This document shows positions 18,762 through 28,036 of a stretch of 64,000 bases of DNA, piece by piece; the stretch's first letter is position 1; every line of letters starts with the position of its first letter. The notes under the pieces were generated by a model, which was given only the letters and a program-made list of their open reading frames with translations, was not told where the DNA came from and searched no databases. The translations under genes were made by a program, and so were the position numbers. The DNA comes from Leclercia sp. S52 (GTDB lineage: Bacteria > Pseudomonadota > Gammaproteobacteria > Enterobacterales > Enterobacteriaceae): NCBI RefSeq assembly GCF_039727615.1, contig NZ_CP152474.1, positions 372,001 to 436,000 on the forward strand, given 5' to 3'.

Positions 18762-21302
18762 TTATCGGCAAACGACGGTTGATTGCGCAATATTCCCTGG
18801 TACCATCGACAGACTATATGTCGCTGAGCACTGCTGCTCAGGTTTGCTTCCCCATTGAGCATATACCTGACCGTTATCTTTCAGGCCAGACATATAAACC
18901 ATGCCGCCGTCAGAGACGATACTCGCCTGGGAGTCTTTCCTGGTGTCTGTTGTTACCGTTGAACCATAAGGAACAAATCCACCTGTAGGCAGTTTTAAGA
19001 TAAGGAATGCACGATGTCCTATATTACCTTCGAAGTTAGCCCGTGTGATTGCGCCACGTGTCGGAACGATCTTCTTAGTGGTTTTTGGCAGTTCCATATT
19101 TTCAGCCAGCGTCGTGCTATCCAATGAAACACTGGTACGACGATAAGGATTCAGGTAAGGAACAATAGCGTAACCACGATAATCGGTTTCAATACTTGGA
19201 TCATTTTCCAGACGAACATGACTCAGCCCTGGAGCCTTAACTAATGCAGCTGTGTCTGACATTTCTTGCCCAAGCGTAATACCATCAGCATGAACAAGAA
19301 CCCCACCACTGGCACCATAGTTGATCAACTGGCTCTCTTTATTGTAGCTATAGCCAGCATTAACGGAGCCTAAAGAACCTTTATAAGTGCTGGAAACTCC
19401 GCCGCTTGCGCTTTCGCGATTGCTATAACCCTGCTGCACGTTCCAGTCGAGATTATTATTCTCCAGTGCAACGCCACCCAATGATACGTACTGTTCAGTC
19501 GAGCCTGGGTTACTGTTGTTCAGAGCATAAGTAGCATAGGTGTTCGGAATCCAATCACCCAGTGGAACAGAAACTGACAATGAGAACAGATGGTCATCTT
19601 CTTTAACACGATCGGACCGGCTGTTTTCCCATGAATAACGGTTGTAACTATAACCTAAGTAATAGTTAAGGCGTTTCCAACCGCCATTATAGCCAACGCT
19701 AAGCGAACTGTTACGTCTCTTATTATTCCAGTAATCTTCAAAGACGCCTGAAATTGAAATACTTCCCAACCCTTCACCGAGGCTTTGGTTTACAGTGAGG
19801 TTTGTTCTGTTACGCACCGACCTTGTCGACGAGTTGGAAATATTATTATTATAGGAATCGAACACTTCTGCTAAAGTATTAAATCCTTCAGTCGAATAGC
19901 GATAACCTGCTACTGTAATATTCGTGCCGGTTTCAAGAATATTTTTACCGTAGCGAATACGCCAGGATTGACCTGACGTTTTAGCAGCATTTTTTAATTG
20001 GGACCATGCCTGGGTAATGTCCGCCGAAATCGCCCCGAACTCTGCCAGGTTATGACCTATACCAAGCGCGATTGATTTATACTTCGAAGCAGCCTGTAGG
20101 CCACTATAAAATGTTGTGTTAGTGAGGGCACCATAAGTGATTGTCGCCTGGGTAAAGGGCGTTTCATCGGTGGCTTTATCATAAGGGCGGTACTTCCCGC
20201 TCGTGATTTCATATTGCATTTGCCCTTCACGAAGCATCAATGGCAGAGAAGCAAAAGGCACGATAAATCTTTGCTGAGTACCATCTGACTCTTCTACAGT
20301 AACATATAAGTCACCATTACCGCCGGTAGCGTACATGTCGCTGATTTCAAATGCGCCTGGTGCCACGAAAGCCTGGTACACTTGATAACCATTTTGCTTA
20401 ACCACAACGCGGGCGTTTGTTTTTGCGATACCGCGAATGACTGGTGCATAGCCACGCTGGCTTTCAGGAAGCATCTCATCATCGGAGGCTAATTGAATAC
20501 CGGTGAAAGGAACACCATCAAAAATCGTTGATAGGGATGAACTTTCACCAACGACTAATGAGCTTTTAAGAGGAATGATGTTCCTCTGGGCGTACAAATA
20601 AACGGAATCCCATTTCCCTTTTCCGCCCGCTTCTTTACTCCATGCGCCAAGGTTTCTGAGACGCCACGCTCCAACGTTTAAGCCGGACTGAAGGTTAAGA
20701 TTGTAGTTTTCATCTTTAGTCTTAAAGTCCTGACCGCCAGTAAACTGATAGTTCGCAAGTAAAGCGTTGATACCTTCGTCATACTCTTCAGGCGAAATAG
20801 TGCCTTGTGCGATGTTAACAAGCGCAGCTTGAGGTATGGAAATAAAGAGCTGCTGCGTATTAAAGTTAAATTCAGTTTTGAAATCAGGGATGCTGCTGGT
20901 ATTAGTGCAACCATTAGCATCCTCTTTCAGACCAGGGAAAGCGGCGATCCGCACACCATAGCTTTCTAATTTCTTAATACTCAGGCATGGAACAAGGGTT
21001 GCCCCCTCGCTGCCGCTGGCTTCTACGAAGCGTATTGTACTGGATTCCTGAAAGTCATTATTCAGTAATACTTCAACACGGTATTCTCCCGGCGCCTGGG
21101 AGTCTTTATTGGAATATGCCGATAAATCGAGCGGCGAAGTTGAGTCACTTTGACCCACTGATTTTATAAATGCAGGATCAAAAAAATCTCGAGCCAGGGC
21201 ATTATTATTACTTAAGCTGATAATCAAAGCCGGTACCAGAGCGACGTATTTAGGCGTATTTCCGGTAAATAAATAAGTTTTTTTCTTATTTTGCAGAGAC
21301 AT
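18762..21302 (-). CDS. fimbrial outer-membrane usher
   Basis: An 846-residue outer-membrane pore that assembles chaperone-bound pilins. It has a signal peptide, an N-terminal chaperone-binding domain opening FFDPAFIKSVGQ, a 24-strand barrel with plug (PVIRGIAKTNARVVVKQNGYQ), and C-terminal domains with TRGAITRANFEGNIGHRAFL and a closing cysteine pair (EQQCSATYSLS, TVVCR). It starts at the ATG 21302 behind AGGGTG. It is complete and intact, so the fimbria is likely functional. Confidence 0.95.
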   Translation of the reverse strand: MSLQNKKKTYLFTGNTPKYVALVPALIISLSNNNALARDFFDPAFIKSVGQSDSTSPLDLSAYSNKDSQAPGEYRVEVLLNNDFQESSTIRFVEASGSEGATLVPCLSIKKLESYGVRIAAFPGLKEDANGCTNTSSIPDFKTEFNFNTQQLFISIPQAALVNIAQGTISPEEYDEGINALLANYQFTGGQDFKTKDENYNLNLQSGLNVGAWRLRNLGAWSKEAGGKGKWDSVYLYAQRNIIPLKSSLVVGESSSLSTIFDGVPFTGIQLASDDEMLPESQRGYAPVIRGIAKTNARVVVKQNGYQVYQAFVAPGAFEISDMYATGGNGDLYVTVEESDGTQQRFIVPFASLPLMLREGQMQYEITSGKYRPYDKATDETPFTQATITYGALTNTTFYSGLQAASKYKSIALGIGHNLAEFGAISADITQAWSQLKNAAKTSGQSWRIRYGKNILETGTNITVAGYRYSTEGFNTLAEVFDSYNNNISNSSTRSVRNRTNLTVNQSLGEGLGSISISGVFEDYWNNKRRNSSLSVGYNGGWKRLNYYLGYSYNRYSWENSRSDRVKEDDHLFSLSVSVPLGDWIPNTYATYALNNSNPGSTEQYVSLGGVALENNNLDWNVQQGYSNRESASGGVSSTYKGSLGSVNAGYSYNKESQLINYGASGGVLVHADGITLGQEMSDTAALVKAPGLSHVRLENDPSIETDYRGYAIVPYLNPYRRTSVSLDSTTLAENMELPKTTKKIVPTRGAITRANFEGNIGHRAFLILKLPTGGFVPYGSTVTTDTRKDSQASIVSDGGMVYMSGLKDNGQVYAQWGSKPEQQCSATYSLSMVPGNIAQSTVVCR

Positions 21303-21335
21303 GTGTTCACCCTGAACATTCAATAAAAAAATAAA

Positions 21336-22031
21336 TCATCTAATTGATGATGTGTTTATGGATCCCATGCCCCCATGCTCGGTAGCGATTCTCCACTCTA
21401 TTTGTTTTCCGCTAACGTCGAAGGGCAACTTATAATCTTGTGTGGAATAAGGCCCAATGTGGGGTATGGCGTTCATAAATTCTTTGTTATTGATCTTAAC
21501 GGATTTAAAATAAATAAAAAAAGGAGTCGGGTTTTTTAGAGTGATAGTCGTCCCGCTTTTTTTCCACTCCAGTTTTTTTACTTCATCATTAATATTGATG
21601 TTCTGAATGGCTTTTGGCCGATAGATCAGTCTCATTCTGTGACGCACTGCCAGTTGCAGCGTATTTTCGCCATCAACGCTATCGCTCGATGGTGGAATCG
21701 ACATAATGTTGAAGAAATAAAGTGAGTCACGATCCTTCGGTGCGTTTGAGATATAAGCGTTAGGAAAAACCCTTACGGTATTCCTCTGCTTAGCTTCCAG
21801 ACGGAAAAGGGGTGGGGTAACCATGAAATAACTATTGCTGGCGCCTTCAGGAGGCTCAATCCATGATTTCATTAAATACGGCGTATCATCTTTATTTTCA
21901 TACTGAGCACTGATTTCTCGTGCGCCTTCTTTATAAAGATAACGAGTTGATTCGACGACAACACCTGCGTTAGCCATATAGCTAACGGATAAGACTAAGG
22001 TAGCCGATAATTTAAGTAATGACTTCCACAT
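21336..22031 (-). CDS. periplasmic fimbrial chaperone
   Basis: A 231-residue PapD/FimC-type chaperone with two immunoglobulin-like domains. The signal peptide is about residues 1-22. Family marks include VVVESTRYLYKEGAREIS near the N-terminus, PPLFRLEAKQRNTVRVF (with the conserved arginine and strand), LRLIYRP-type sequence at MRLIYRPKAI, and a C-terminal PYSTQDYKLP. It is separated from the pilin gene by a terminator, so it should be made in lower amounts than the pilin. Confidence 0.94.
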   Translation of the reverse strand: MWKSLLKLSATLVLSVSYMANAGVVVESTRYLYKEGAREISAQYENKDDTPYLMKSWIEPPEGASNSYFMVTPPLFRLEAKQRNTVRVFPNAYISNAPKDRDSLYFFNIMSIPPSSDSVDGENTLQLAVRHRMRLIYRPKAIQNININDEVKKLEWKKSGTTITLKNPTPFFIYFKSVKINNKEFMNAIPHIGPYSTQDYKLPFDVSGKQIEWRIATEHGGMGSINTSSIR

Positions 22032-22045
22032 GATGATATCTCTAT

Positions 22046-22084
22046 ATAAAAAAAAGAGCCCCCCCGCGCAAGCAGGTGGCTCTT
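22046..22084 (-). terminator. terminator between pilin and chaperone genes
   Basis: On the minus strand AAGAGCCACC pairs with GGGGGGCTCTT across a short loop and is followed by a run of T. It lies directly after the pilin stop and should raise the pilin:chaperone ratio. Confidence 0.75.
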
Positions 22085-22093
22085 TTGGAAAAC

Positions 22094-22654
22094 TTAGTAA
22101 GTGATAGTAAAGGTAGCTACGCCTTTAACATCATCTGGGGTAACACCTTCAGCAGTTTTAACGTATGCTGCTTTGTAGTTCAGCATAGTTGGGGTGCCAG
22201 CGGTGTAAGAAACAGTTTTAGAACCGGTGCCGTCGAATTTAACGCGGGTAGAGTCGCTGTGAATCATTGCAATAGCAGCGTTGGTTGCTGGGCTTGCAGC
22301 TTCGTTGCTCAGTACATCCGGGGTACCAGAAATGTAGTTGCCGGTAACGTTCACGCTCAGGTCACCAGTAAAGTCTTCGCCTGCTTTTTTGCAGTCTTCA
22401 ACTTTATAAGTAATGTTTTTTGCTGAAGCCATTGCCGGGGTATTGATAGCCAGAGCTTCCAGTGCAGATGCTTTGATATCATCCAGAACTACGGTGCCGC
22501 CAGTGATAGCGCCGCCTGGGGTCACGTTACAGGACTCGTCAGTATCAGTAACGGTACCGTTAATAACCAGCTGAGCATTGTTACCGGCGGCGAAAGCCTG
22601 AACGCTCAGTACGGATGCTGCTGCAACAATAACTGCCAGAATATTCTTTTTCAT
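22094..22654 (-). CDS. major fimbrial subunit (type 1 pilin family)
   Basis: A 186-residue exported pilin. The signal peptide is MKKNILAVIVAAASVLSVQAFA. The mature protein has the N-terminal donor strand (AQLVINGTVTDTDESC), two cysteines that should form the pilin disulfide (ESCNVT, VEDCKK), and the C-terminal chaperone-binding strand GVATFTITY. First gene of a four-gene operon of usual order: pilin, chaperone, usher, adhesin. No minor subunit gene is present. Confidence 0.92.
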   Translation of the reverse strand: MKKNILAVIVAAASVLSVQAFAAGNNAQLVINGTVTDTDESCNVTPGGAITGGTVVLDDIKASALEALAINTPAMASAKNITYKVEDCKKAGEDFTGDLSVNVTGNYISGTPDVLSNEAASPATNAAIAMIHSDSTRVKFDGTGSKTVSYTAGTPTMLNYKAAYVKTAEGVTPDDVKGVATFTITY

Positions 22655-23491
22655 TTGCTAAATCCATATTTAACTAAATTTCAATTCCCATTTTAAATAG
22701 AAAGCCTTGTAAGGTGATCTATGCAGTCTTTCTATTTGTCTTTGGCTCTATGAGTCCGTTTGTTTCTTTTCGCTATCTCAAAAAAACAAAGCCTATTACC
22801 TAGCACGCCGTAGGAATAAGCATTAAATCGAGACGCATTGAGCTGAGAAGGAATTTATAGATTCGACTGGCAATATGCATGTGAATTATTTTGAATTTAA
22901 CTTCACTTTTTGTGCTGCTACGCCTATTCATTTTTATATGTTTTTTAAATGTGGGTGTACATTTTGTTTGTGAATTTAATATGTGTTGTGAATTTTGATT
23001 TTTCACTTATATGTTTAGCGTATGATTTTCTACCGCAAAGACAGATAAGCCGCTATTGTTATTAAAATGTTATTTATTCGATAGGGTTCAATGTGCTATT
23101 CGTGTTAGCGCCTTCTCTGGGATTTGAGAATCTTGCGATAAATTATTCAATATCTATATGGGCGAGAAAAATAGGCTCAGAAGCGAGAAGTCTATCCTAA
23201 TCTATTGAATTTTAAGAATTATGGTAATCAATCCTTCCGTCAATATTTAATCTGACAATATTCTCATTTTAGTATTAATAAAAGGTGAATACTTGTGTCA
23301 TCATCTCTTTTTCGCGACAGTAGAAGGTCTACCGCAAGGAAAAACACTTATGGTATGATTCTTTTTTCAAAGTATGAATAGTATGAAGTTAAGCTGTACT
23401 TGCGGTTCTTTACTGGCTGGATGCCAAACGAACTTCAGGGCGTACTTACTATTATTGTCAGTATTGAACGTACAAGGAAGGTAAGCGAACA
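22655..23491. promoter_or_regulatory. long AT-rich divergent control region
   Basis: This 837-base region lies between the divergent pilin operon and its probable regulator. It is strikingly AT-rich and carries no convincing gene; a 68-codon minus-strand frame at 22800-23006 is low-complexity and unsupported. The motif TACCGCAA followed by A/G-rich sequence occurs at about 23030 and 23330. Such regions are typical H-NS-silenced, ToxR/CadC-type-activated control regions; that is an inference. Confidence 0.45.
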
Positions 23492-24070
23492 ATGATATGT
23501 AATTTATTTATTATTAATGAAGAAGTCATTTTTAATGCGAATGTTTTCGAATTAAGACCGATTAACAATCGAGATGAGGTGATCACCTTAAATGCACCCA
23601 CTGCTCGATGCTTAAAACTTCTGCTTGAGAGAGTGGGGCAAGTTGTATCGCGTGAAGACTTTATGCAAGAGGTATGGCAGGCCCGGGGAATCGTCGTATC
23701 ACAAAATACGTTTTATCAAAACATATCCTTGCTTCGTAAATCACTTCAGCAAGTAGGATTAAACGCAGATATTATCGCTACCGTACGTGGAGTGGGATTC
23801 ATTTTCTCACCTGATGCTCGTGTACAGTTTGTGGAAGATGAAAAGTCTCCGGCTTATGTTGCTGTAAATATGAATTCCGATCGTGCTGAGCCCCATTTAA
23901 ATACGGGAGTCATTAATAGCACGTTGCTACTTAATAATGAAAATACTAATAAAAATTTATCGGTTCATTTGGAAAAGACACATCTTAAAATTCCAAAATG
24001 GGTCATCGTTTTAATAATTTTCTGTGTTGCTCTTGAGATTTTTTCGTTAATTTTACGCTATATCGAATAG
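23492..24070 (+). CDS. membrane-tethered winged-helix (CadC/ToxR-type) regulator
   Basis: A 192-residue protein with an OmpR/CadC-type winged-helix domain (about residues 15-105; VITLNAPTARCLKLLLER, VVSREDFMQEVWQ, QNTFYQNISLLRKSL, ATVRGVGFIF). After a polar linker of about 60 residues there is one membrane helix (WVIVLIIFCVALEIFSLIL) and only about four residues beyond it. It therefore has the DNA-binding and anchoring parts of CadC/ToxR but no periplasmic sensor domain. It starts at the ATG 23492 behind AAGGAAGG. Transcribed divergently from the fimbrial operon, it is the likely regulator of that operon. Confidence 0.85.
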   Translation: MICNLFIINEEVIFNANVFELRPINNRDEVITLNAPTARCLKLLLERVGQVVSREDFMQEVWQARGIVVSQNTFYQNISLLRKSLQQVGLNADIIATVRGVGFIFSPDARVQFVEDEKSPAYVAVNMNSDRAEPHLNTGVINSTLLLNNENTNKNLSVHLEKTHLKIPKWVIVLIIFCVALEIFSLILRYIE

Positions 24071-24117
24071 CTGGTTTACATCTCATGTCTGGTTTGAATC
24101 AAACCAGACATGAAACA

Positions 24118-25146
24118 CTATTGCTGCTTCAATCCCAGATCCAATGGCGTCTTACTCGGTTCCCCACCAATCTCACGTGCGAGTTTAGGGACCATGTAAC
24201 CGGAGACCAGCGTCAGCAGTTCACGCATGATCGCGCGGGCTTCCTCATCGTTCACCATAAAGTGTGCGGCACCCTGAACTCTGTCCAGCACATGAATGTA
24301 GTAAGGCATCACGCCGGCATCAAACAGAGCATTGCTCAGGTTGGCGAGCGTTCGGGCATTATCATTAACGCCGCGCAGCAACACGCTCTGGTTGAGCAGC
24401 GTTACGCCTGCCTGACGCAGAAGCGCCATTGCCGCGCGGAATTCTTCATTTATCTCGTTAGCATGATTGATATGGTTAACCAACAAGATTTGCAGCGAAG
24501 AGCGCGCCAGCCTTGCGCTGAGCGCTTCAGTAATACGCGCCGGGATCACAATGGGTAAACGGCTATGGATACGTAACCGCTTAATATGCGGAATTGCTTC
24601 CAGCTGGGTGATGAGCCAGTCCAGTTCGTGATCTTTCGCCATCAAGGGATCGCCGCCGGAAAAAATAATCTCATCCAGCTCAGGATGATCGGCAATGTAG
24701 TCGAGTGCCGCCTGCCAGTTGCGCTTGTTGCCCTGATTTTCCGCATACGGAAAGTGACGTCGGAAACAATATCGGCAATTCACCGCGCAGCCGCCCTTCA
24801 CCAGCAGCAACGCGCGATTGCGGTACTTATGCAGTAAACCGGGAACCACACTGTTCTGTTCTTCAAGGGGATCGGTGCTGAAACCGGGGGCAGCGATAAA
24901 CTCGTCCTGTGCGGTAAGCACCTGTTTTAAGAGCGGATCGTCAGGGTTGCCCTTTTCCATACGTGCCGCAAACGCACGCGGAACACGCAGGGCAAACAGG
25001 CGTTTCGCATCACGTCCGGCGAGGAGTTTTTCATCAGCGTCCAGATTTAAAAGACGCAGGAGTTCATCAGGACTGGTGATTACATCGGCAAGTTGCAATA
25101 ACCAATCTTCTCTGGATGGGGTGTTTAGGGTTACAATATGCGCCAT
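24118..25146 (-). CDS. epmB: EF-P-(R)-beta-lysine ... lysine 2,3-aminomutase EpmB
   Basis: A 342-residue radical-SAM, PLP-dependent enzyme that turns (S)-alpha-lysine into (R)-beta-lysine for attachment to elongation factor P. The radical-SAM cysteines are C120, C124 and C127 in [13 protein letters not shown]. The motif [11 protein letters not shown] is also intact. It is divergent from efp with a 40-base gap, as in E. coli, and its partner epmA lies at 31642-32619. It marks the right end of the accessory block. Confidence 0.95.
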   Translation of the reverse strand: MAHIVTLNTPSREDWLLQLADVITSPDELLRLLNLDADEKLLAGRDAKRLFALRVPRAFAARMEKGNPDDPLLKQVLTAQDEFIAAPGFSTDPLEEQNSVVPGLLHKYRNRALLLVKGGCAVNCRYCFRRHFPYAENQGNKRNWQAALDYIADHPELDEIIFSGGDPLMAKDHELDWLITQLEAIPHIKRLRIHSRLPIVIPARITEALSARLARSSLQILLVNHINHANEINEEFRAAMALLRQAGVTLLNQSVLLRGVNDNARTLANLSNALFDAGVMPYYIHVLDRVQGAAHFMVNDEEARAIMRELLTLVSGYMVPKLAREIGGEPSKTPLDLGLKQQ

Positions 25147-25186
25147 TTTGTGGCTTAGCTACCAGTTAACAATTTCAGAGGGCCTT

Positions 25187-25753
25187 ATGGCGACTTACTA
25201 TAGCAACGATTTTCGTGCCGGTCTTAAAATCATGATGGACGGCGAACCGTACGCGGTTGAAGCCAGCGAATTCGTTAAACCAGGTAAAGGTCAGGCATTC
25301 GCACGCGTTAAGCTGCGCCGCCTGCTGACCGGTACCCGTGTAGAGAAAACCTTCAAATCCACCGACTCCGCTGAGGGCGCAGACGTTGTAGATATGAACC
25401 TGACCTACCTCTACAACGACGGTGAATTCTACCACTTCATGAACAACTCCACTTTCGAGCAGCTGTCAGCTGACGAGAAAGCGGTTGGTGACAGCGCTAA
25501 ATGGCTGCTGGATCAGGCGGAGTGCATCGTGACCCTGTGGAACGGCCAGCCTATCGCTGTGACCCCGCCAAACTTCGTTGAACTGGAAATCGTAGAAACC
25601 GATCCAGGTCTGAAAGGTGACACCGCAGGTACTGGCGGTAAGCCAGCCAAGCTGTCTACCGGTGCAGTGGTTAAAGTTCCGCTGTTCGTTCAGACCGGCG
25701 AAGTCATCAAAGTGGATACCCGCTCTGGTGAATACGTTTCTCGCGTGAAGTAA
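25187..25753 (+). CDS. efp: translation elongation factor P
   Basis: A 188-residue cytoplasmic factor that relieves ribosome stalling at polyproline. The modified lysine is K34 in VKPGKGQAF, consistent with beta-lysylation by EpmA/EpmB. The three beta-barrel domains are complete, and the C-terminus [11 protein letters not shown] is normal. The ATG at 25187 gives the exact E. coli length; frames reading upstream of it are not needed. CAGAGGGCC precedes the start. Confidence 0.98.
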   Translation: MATYYSNDFRAGLKIMMDGEPYAVEASEFVKPGKGQAFARVKLRRLLTGTRVEKTFKSTDSAEGADVVDMNLTYLYNDGEFYHFMNNSTFEQLSADEKAVGDSAKWLLDQAECIVTLWNGQPIAVTPPNFVELEIVETDPGLKGDTAGTGGKPAKLSTGAVVKVPLFVQTGEVIKVDTRSGEYVSRVK

Positions 25754-25819
25754 TTCACTTCGGGATGAGAGGCGCAGTGTTGTGCTGCGCCTTATCAATC
25801 TAAAGAAGGTTCATGGACG

Positions 25820-25951
25820 ATGCCGCGCACAATCAAAATTCTTCTACTGATGATTCTTGCCAGCTCACTGCTTTCCGGATGCAATACCGCCCGTGGCGTC
25901 GGGGAAGACATCAGAAGCCTGGGTCATGCTATTTCGCACGCCGCCTCCTGA
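25820..25951 (+). CDS. ecnA: entericidin A lipoprotein
   Basis: A 43-residue lipoprotein: signal peptide, lipobox LLSGC and the entericidin core NTARGVGEDIRSLGHAIS. Entericidin A is the antidote-type partner of entericidin B, a membrane lipoprotein linked to stationary-phase lysis. It is shorter than usual gene-calling thresholds. It starts at ATG 25820 with GAAGGT upstream. Confidence 0.9.
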   Translation: MPRTIKILLLMILASSLLSGCNTARGVGEDIRSLGHAISHAAS

Positions 25952-26056
25952 TATTTCTACTTTTCCTAAAAATTCTTCCTTTTCCGTCACTCGCCAGGAT
26001 CCTGGCTATGCTTATGTAGCTGTACACAATAACTTTGGCTAAAAAAGGAAGACATT

Positions 26057-26203
26057 ATGCTTAAGAAAACATTTGTAGCGATCTTTTCTGTTTTGGTGCT
26101 TTCGTCAGTACTAACTGCCTGTAATACCACTCGCGGCGTCGGCGAAGATATCTCTACTGGCGGCAGCGCGATCTCTGGTGCGGCAACTAAAGCACAGCAG
26201 TAA
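26057..26203 (+). CDS. ecnB: entericidin B lipoprotein
   Basis: A 48-residue lipoprotein, the same length as the E. coli protein. Signal peptide, lipobox VLTAC, then [30 protein letters not shown] sequence (only the core motif [10 protein letters not shown] is diagnostic). AAAAAGGAAG precedes the start. Its 105-base gap from ecnA probably contains its own promoter; in E. coli that promoter is sigma-S dependent. Confidence 0.92.
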   Translation: MLKKTFVAIFSVLVLSSVLTACNTTRGVGEDISTGGSAISGAATKAQQ

Positions 26204-26252
26204 TCTTGGGCGGTACGGGGCTGAATATGTCTCCGTACCCTCAGTTTTCTGC

Positions 26253-26831
26253 TCAGGGCAGCGACAGGAAAGGCGAGTATCGCGTATCCATGTGCAATTT
26301 CATCCGAATATTGCGTTTGTAGGTGTAGACCGTTTTCCCATGAATGCTCAATTTGCTGGCAATTTTCTGGTTGCTTGCACCCTCCATCCACAGCGTTAAC
26401 ACTTTCTCTTCCTGGCGTGTCAGCAATGGCGTAGCGGCAGGTGCAGGCTCGTTGATTCCCTTTGAAGCTAACGCGGCATTAATTGTTTGCGCCAGTAGCT
26501 CAAGCGATGTCGTTTTGGCTAACGATGCCCACAGAGGAAATGTATTCATAAATGCCGATACTTCAGGTTGCTCTTCTGCATGTAGCAAAACAAAAGGCAC
26601 GGTTTCACTGGCGCTCATCAGAATAGAGAGCTGCTGGATGTCTGACGTAAATCCCTGCAAATCTGCAATCACCAGCGTGGGTTTCCACTGCAGAATATGT
26701 TCCCTGGCCAGAAAGAGATTGTTTAGGCCCGTCACCAGTACCGGGGAGGGGAACAGCCCTGAATGATTGATCCACATTTCCAGGCCCATGCGGGTGTAAT
26801 GACACCGGTCAATCAAAAGAATTTTGAACAT
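26253..26831 (-). CDS. ecnR: EcnR-like LuxR-family regulator
   Basis: A 192-residue protein from the ATG at 26831 (MFKILLIDRCHYTRMG). The N-terminal half resembles a response-regulator receiver but lacks a clear acidic phosphorylation cluster. The C-terminal half is a LuxR helix-turn-helix (LTRQEEKVLTLWMEGASNQK, KLSIHGKTVYTYKRNIRMKL). A gene of this kind, ecnR, lies between ecnB and sugE in Citrobacter freundii and is absent from E. coli K-12, so position supports the name. It converges on ecnB. The frame is open for 50 codons upstream of my start. Confidence 0.7.
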   Translation of the reverse strand: MFKILLIDRCHYTRMGLEMWINHSGLFPSPVLVTGLNNLFLAREHILQWKPTLVIADLQGFTSDIQQLSILMSASETVPFVLLHAEEQPEVSAFMNTFPLWASLAKTTSLELLAQTINAALASKGINEPAPAATPLLTRQEEKVLTLWMEGASNQKIASKLSIHGKTVYTYKRNIRMKLHMDTRYSPFLSLP

Positions 26832-27030
26832 TAGGTTTTCACAATCGGCAAAGTGTAGTCGCTTCCTGCATTCAGAAAGTGCCTCAATAATAAAGAAGTC
26901 GGATGAGTGATAAATGATGGAATTTCGCTGCGAATTACGTCTATTTCTTGCTTTCAATCGCTTAACTGGGGGCTGAAACAAACAGGTTGAAAAATGAATT
27001 CATGCTCTTCACAATAAGCAATTCATCTGT

Positions 27031-27075
27031 CTTATGGGACGACCCATAAGCACTTCTTTCATCGGGGACGGCCCC
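27031..27075 (+). ncRNA. guanidine-II (mini-ykkC) riboswitch
   Basis: Two short GC-rich hairpins each carry the diagnostic ACGR loop: CTTATGGG-ACGA-CCCATAAG (27031-27050) and GGGG-ACGG-CCCC (27064-27075). They lie just upstream of the AAGGAG site of sugE. This is the mini-ykkC architecture, which turns on guanidinium exporters when guanidine is present. Confidence 0.93.
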
Positions 27076-27103
27076 AGACTGTTGTTTAAGTTAAGGAGCC
27101 TGT

Positions 27104-27421
27104 ATGTCCTGGTTTATTCTTGTTATTGCCGGTTTACTCGAAGTAGTGTGGGCCATTGGCCTGAAATATACTCACGGGTTTACGCGTCTCACGCCGAGCA
27201 TTATTACCGTTTCTGCCATGATCGTGAGCATTGTGCTGCTCTCATGGGCCATGCGTTCGCTGCCCGTGGGGACGGCGTATGCGGTGTGGACGGGGATTGG
27301 TGCGGTAGGGGCAGCCATTACCGGCATTTTACTGCTGGGTGAGTCTGCGAGCCTGGCGCGTATTGCCAGCCTCGCATTAATTGTCGCCGGTATTATTGGA
27401 CTTAAACTTAGCACCCACTAA
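27104..27421 (+). CDS. sugE: guanidinium exporter (SugE/Gdx)
   Basis: A 105-residue small-multidrug-resistance family inner-membrane protein with four helices. It has the conserved glutamate in [20 protein letters not shown] (E13), [14 protein letters not shown] and the C-terminal GLKLSTH. Members with an upstream guanidine riboswitch export guanidinium in exchange for protons. Its stop overlaps the convergent blc stop by four bases. Confidence 0.95.
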   Translation: MSWFILVIAGLLEVVWAIGLKYTHGFTRLTPSIITVSAMIVSIVLLSWAMRSLPVGTAYAVWTGIGAVGAAITGILLLGESASLARIASLALIVAGIIGLKLSTH

Positions 27422-27948
27422 TGGGGCTGTTCAATCCAGACCAACTGGCTGACATCAAAGCCCTGCCGGATGGCAGAATCCAGTAATCTCTGTTTCATCT
27501 CATCTGAAATCGTTGGTGTGCGGGAGAGGATCCACAGGTAGTCACGATTGGGCCCGCACACCAGCGCATGCTGGTAATCCTTATCCAGCGCAATCACGTT
27601 ATAGCCGCCATAAAAAGGACCGATGAAAGAGACTTTCAACGCTGCGGTGTCAGACGCGCCGGTAAAGTAGGCTTTCCCCGTCACTTTTTGCCACATGTCG
27701 CGTTCAGGGTTATAGCCCCGGTTGATAACCTGGATCCCGCCGTCGCTCATCAGGCTGTAGTGGGCCGTCACCTTTTGCAGGGCGCTTTCAAAGCGGTGGT
27801 CAAAACGGGCAATTTCATACCAGGTGCCCATGAATTGCCGGGCGTTGAAGGGGCGGACGACGGTCACGCCAGGGGGCGGGGTGGGAGCACTACAGGCAAC
27901 AACCAGAAATGCAGCGGCAACGGCGGCGATGACGGGCAGGATGCGCAT
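27418..27948 (-). CDS. blc: outer-membrane lipocalin Blc
   Basis: A 176-residue lipoprotein. The lipobox VVAC puts the lipidated cysteine at residue 19. The lipocalin fold shows the GxW motif [15 protein letters not shown] (about residue 40), GYNPERDMW and the closing WILSRTPTI. Blc binds lysophospholipids at the outer membrane in stationary phase. It lies between sugE and frdD as in E. coli. Confidence 0.95.
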   Translation of the reverse strand: MRILPVIAAVAAAFLVVACSAPTPPPGVTVVRPFNARQFMGTWYEIARFDHRFESALQKVTAHYSLMSDGGIQVINRGYNPERDMWQKVTGKAYFTGASDTAALKVSFIGPFYGGYNVIALDKDYQHALVCGPNRDYLWILSRTPTISDEMKQRLLDSAIRQGFDVSQLVWIEQPH

Positions 27949-27989
27949 AGGCGTTTCCTTACAGGATTTTTGTTAAGTGTAGAACCTGT

Positions 27990-28036
27990 CAGGAATTTTG
28001 CTCTCCCACCGGCAGGCGGGAGAGCGGGGGGAGAGA
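27990..28036. repeat. short palindromic CTCTCCC-type repeat
   Basis: CTCTCCCACCGGCAGGCGGGAGAG forms a hairpin in the blc/frdD gap. It resembles the element at 56975-57005 and could also act as the frd terminator. Confidence 0.45.

Noticed and set aside
22800..23006. 68-codon minus-strand frame in the fimbrial control region
   Set aside because: Low-complexity, no recognisable ribosome-binding site or family features; such frames arise by chance in AT-rich DNA.
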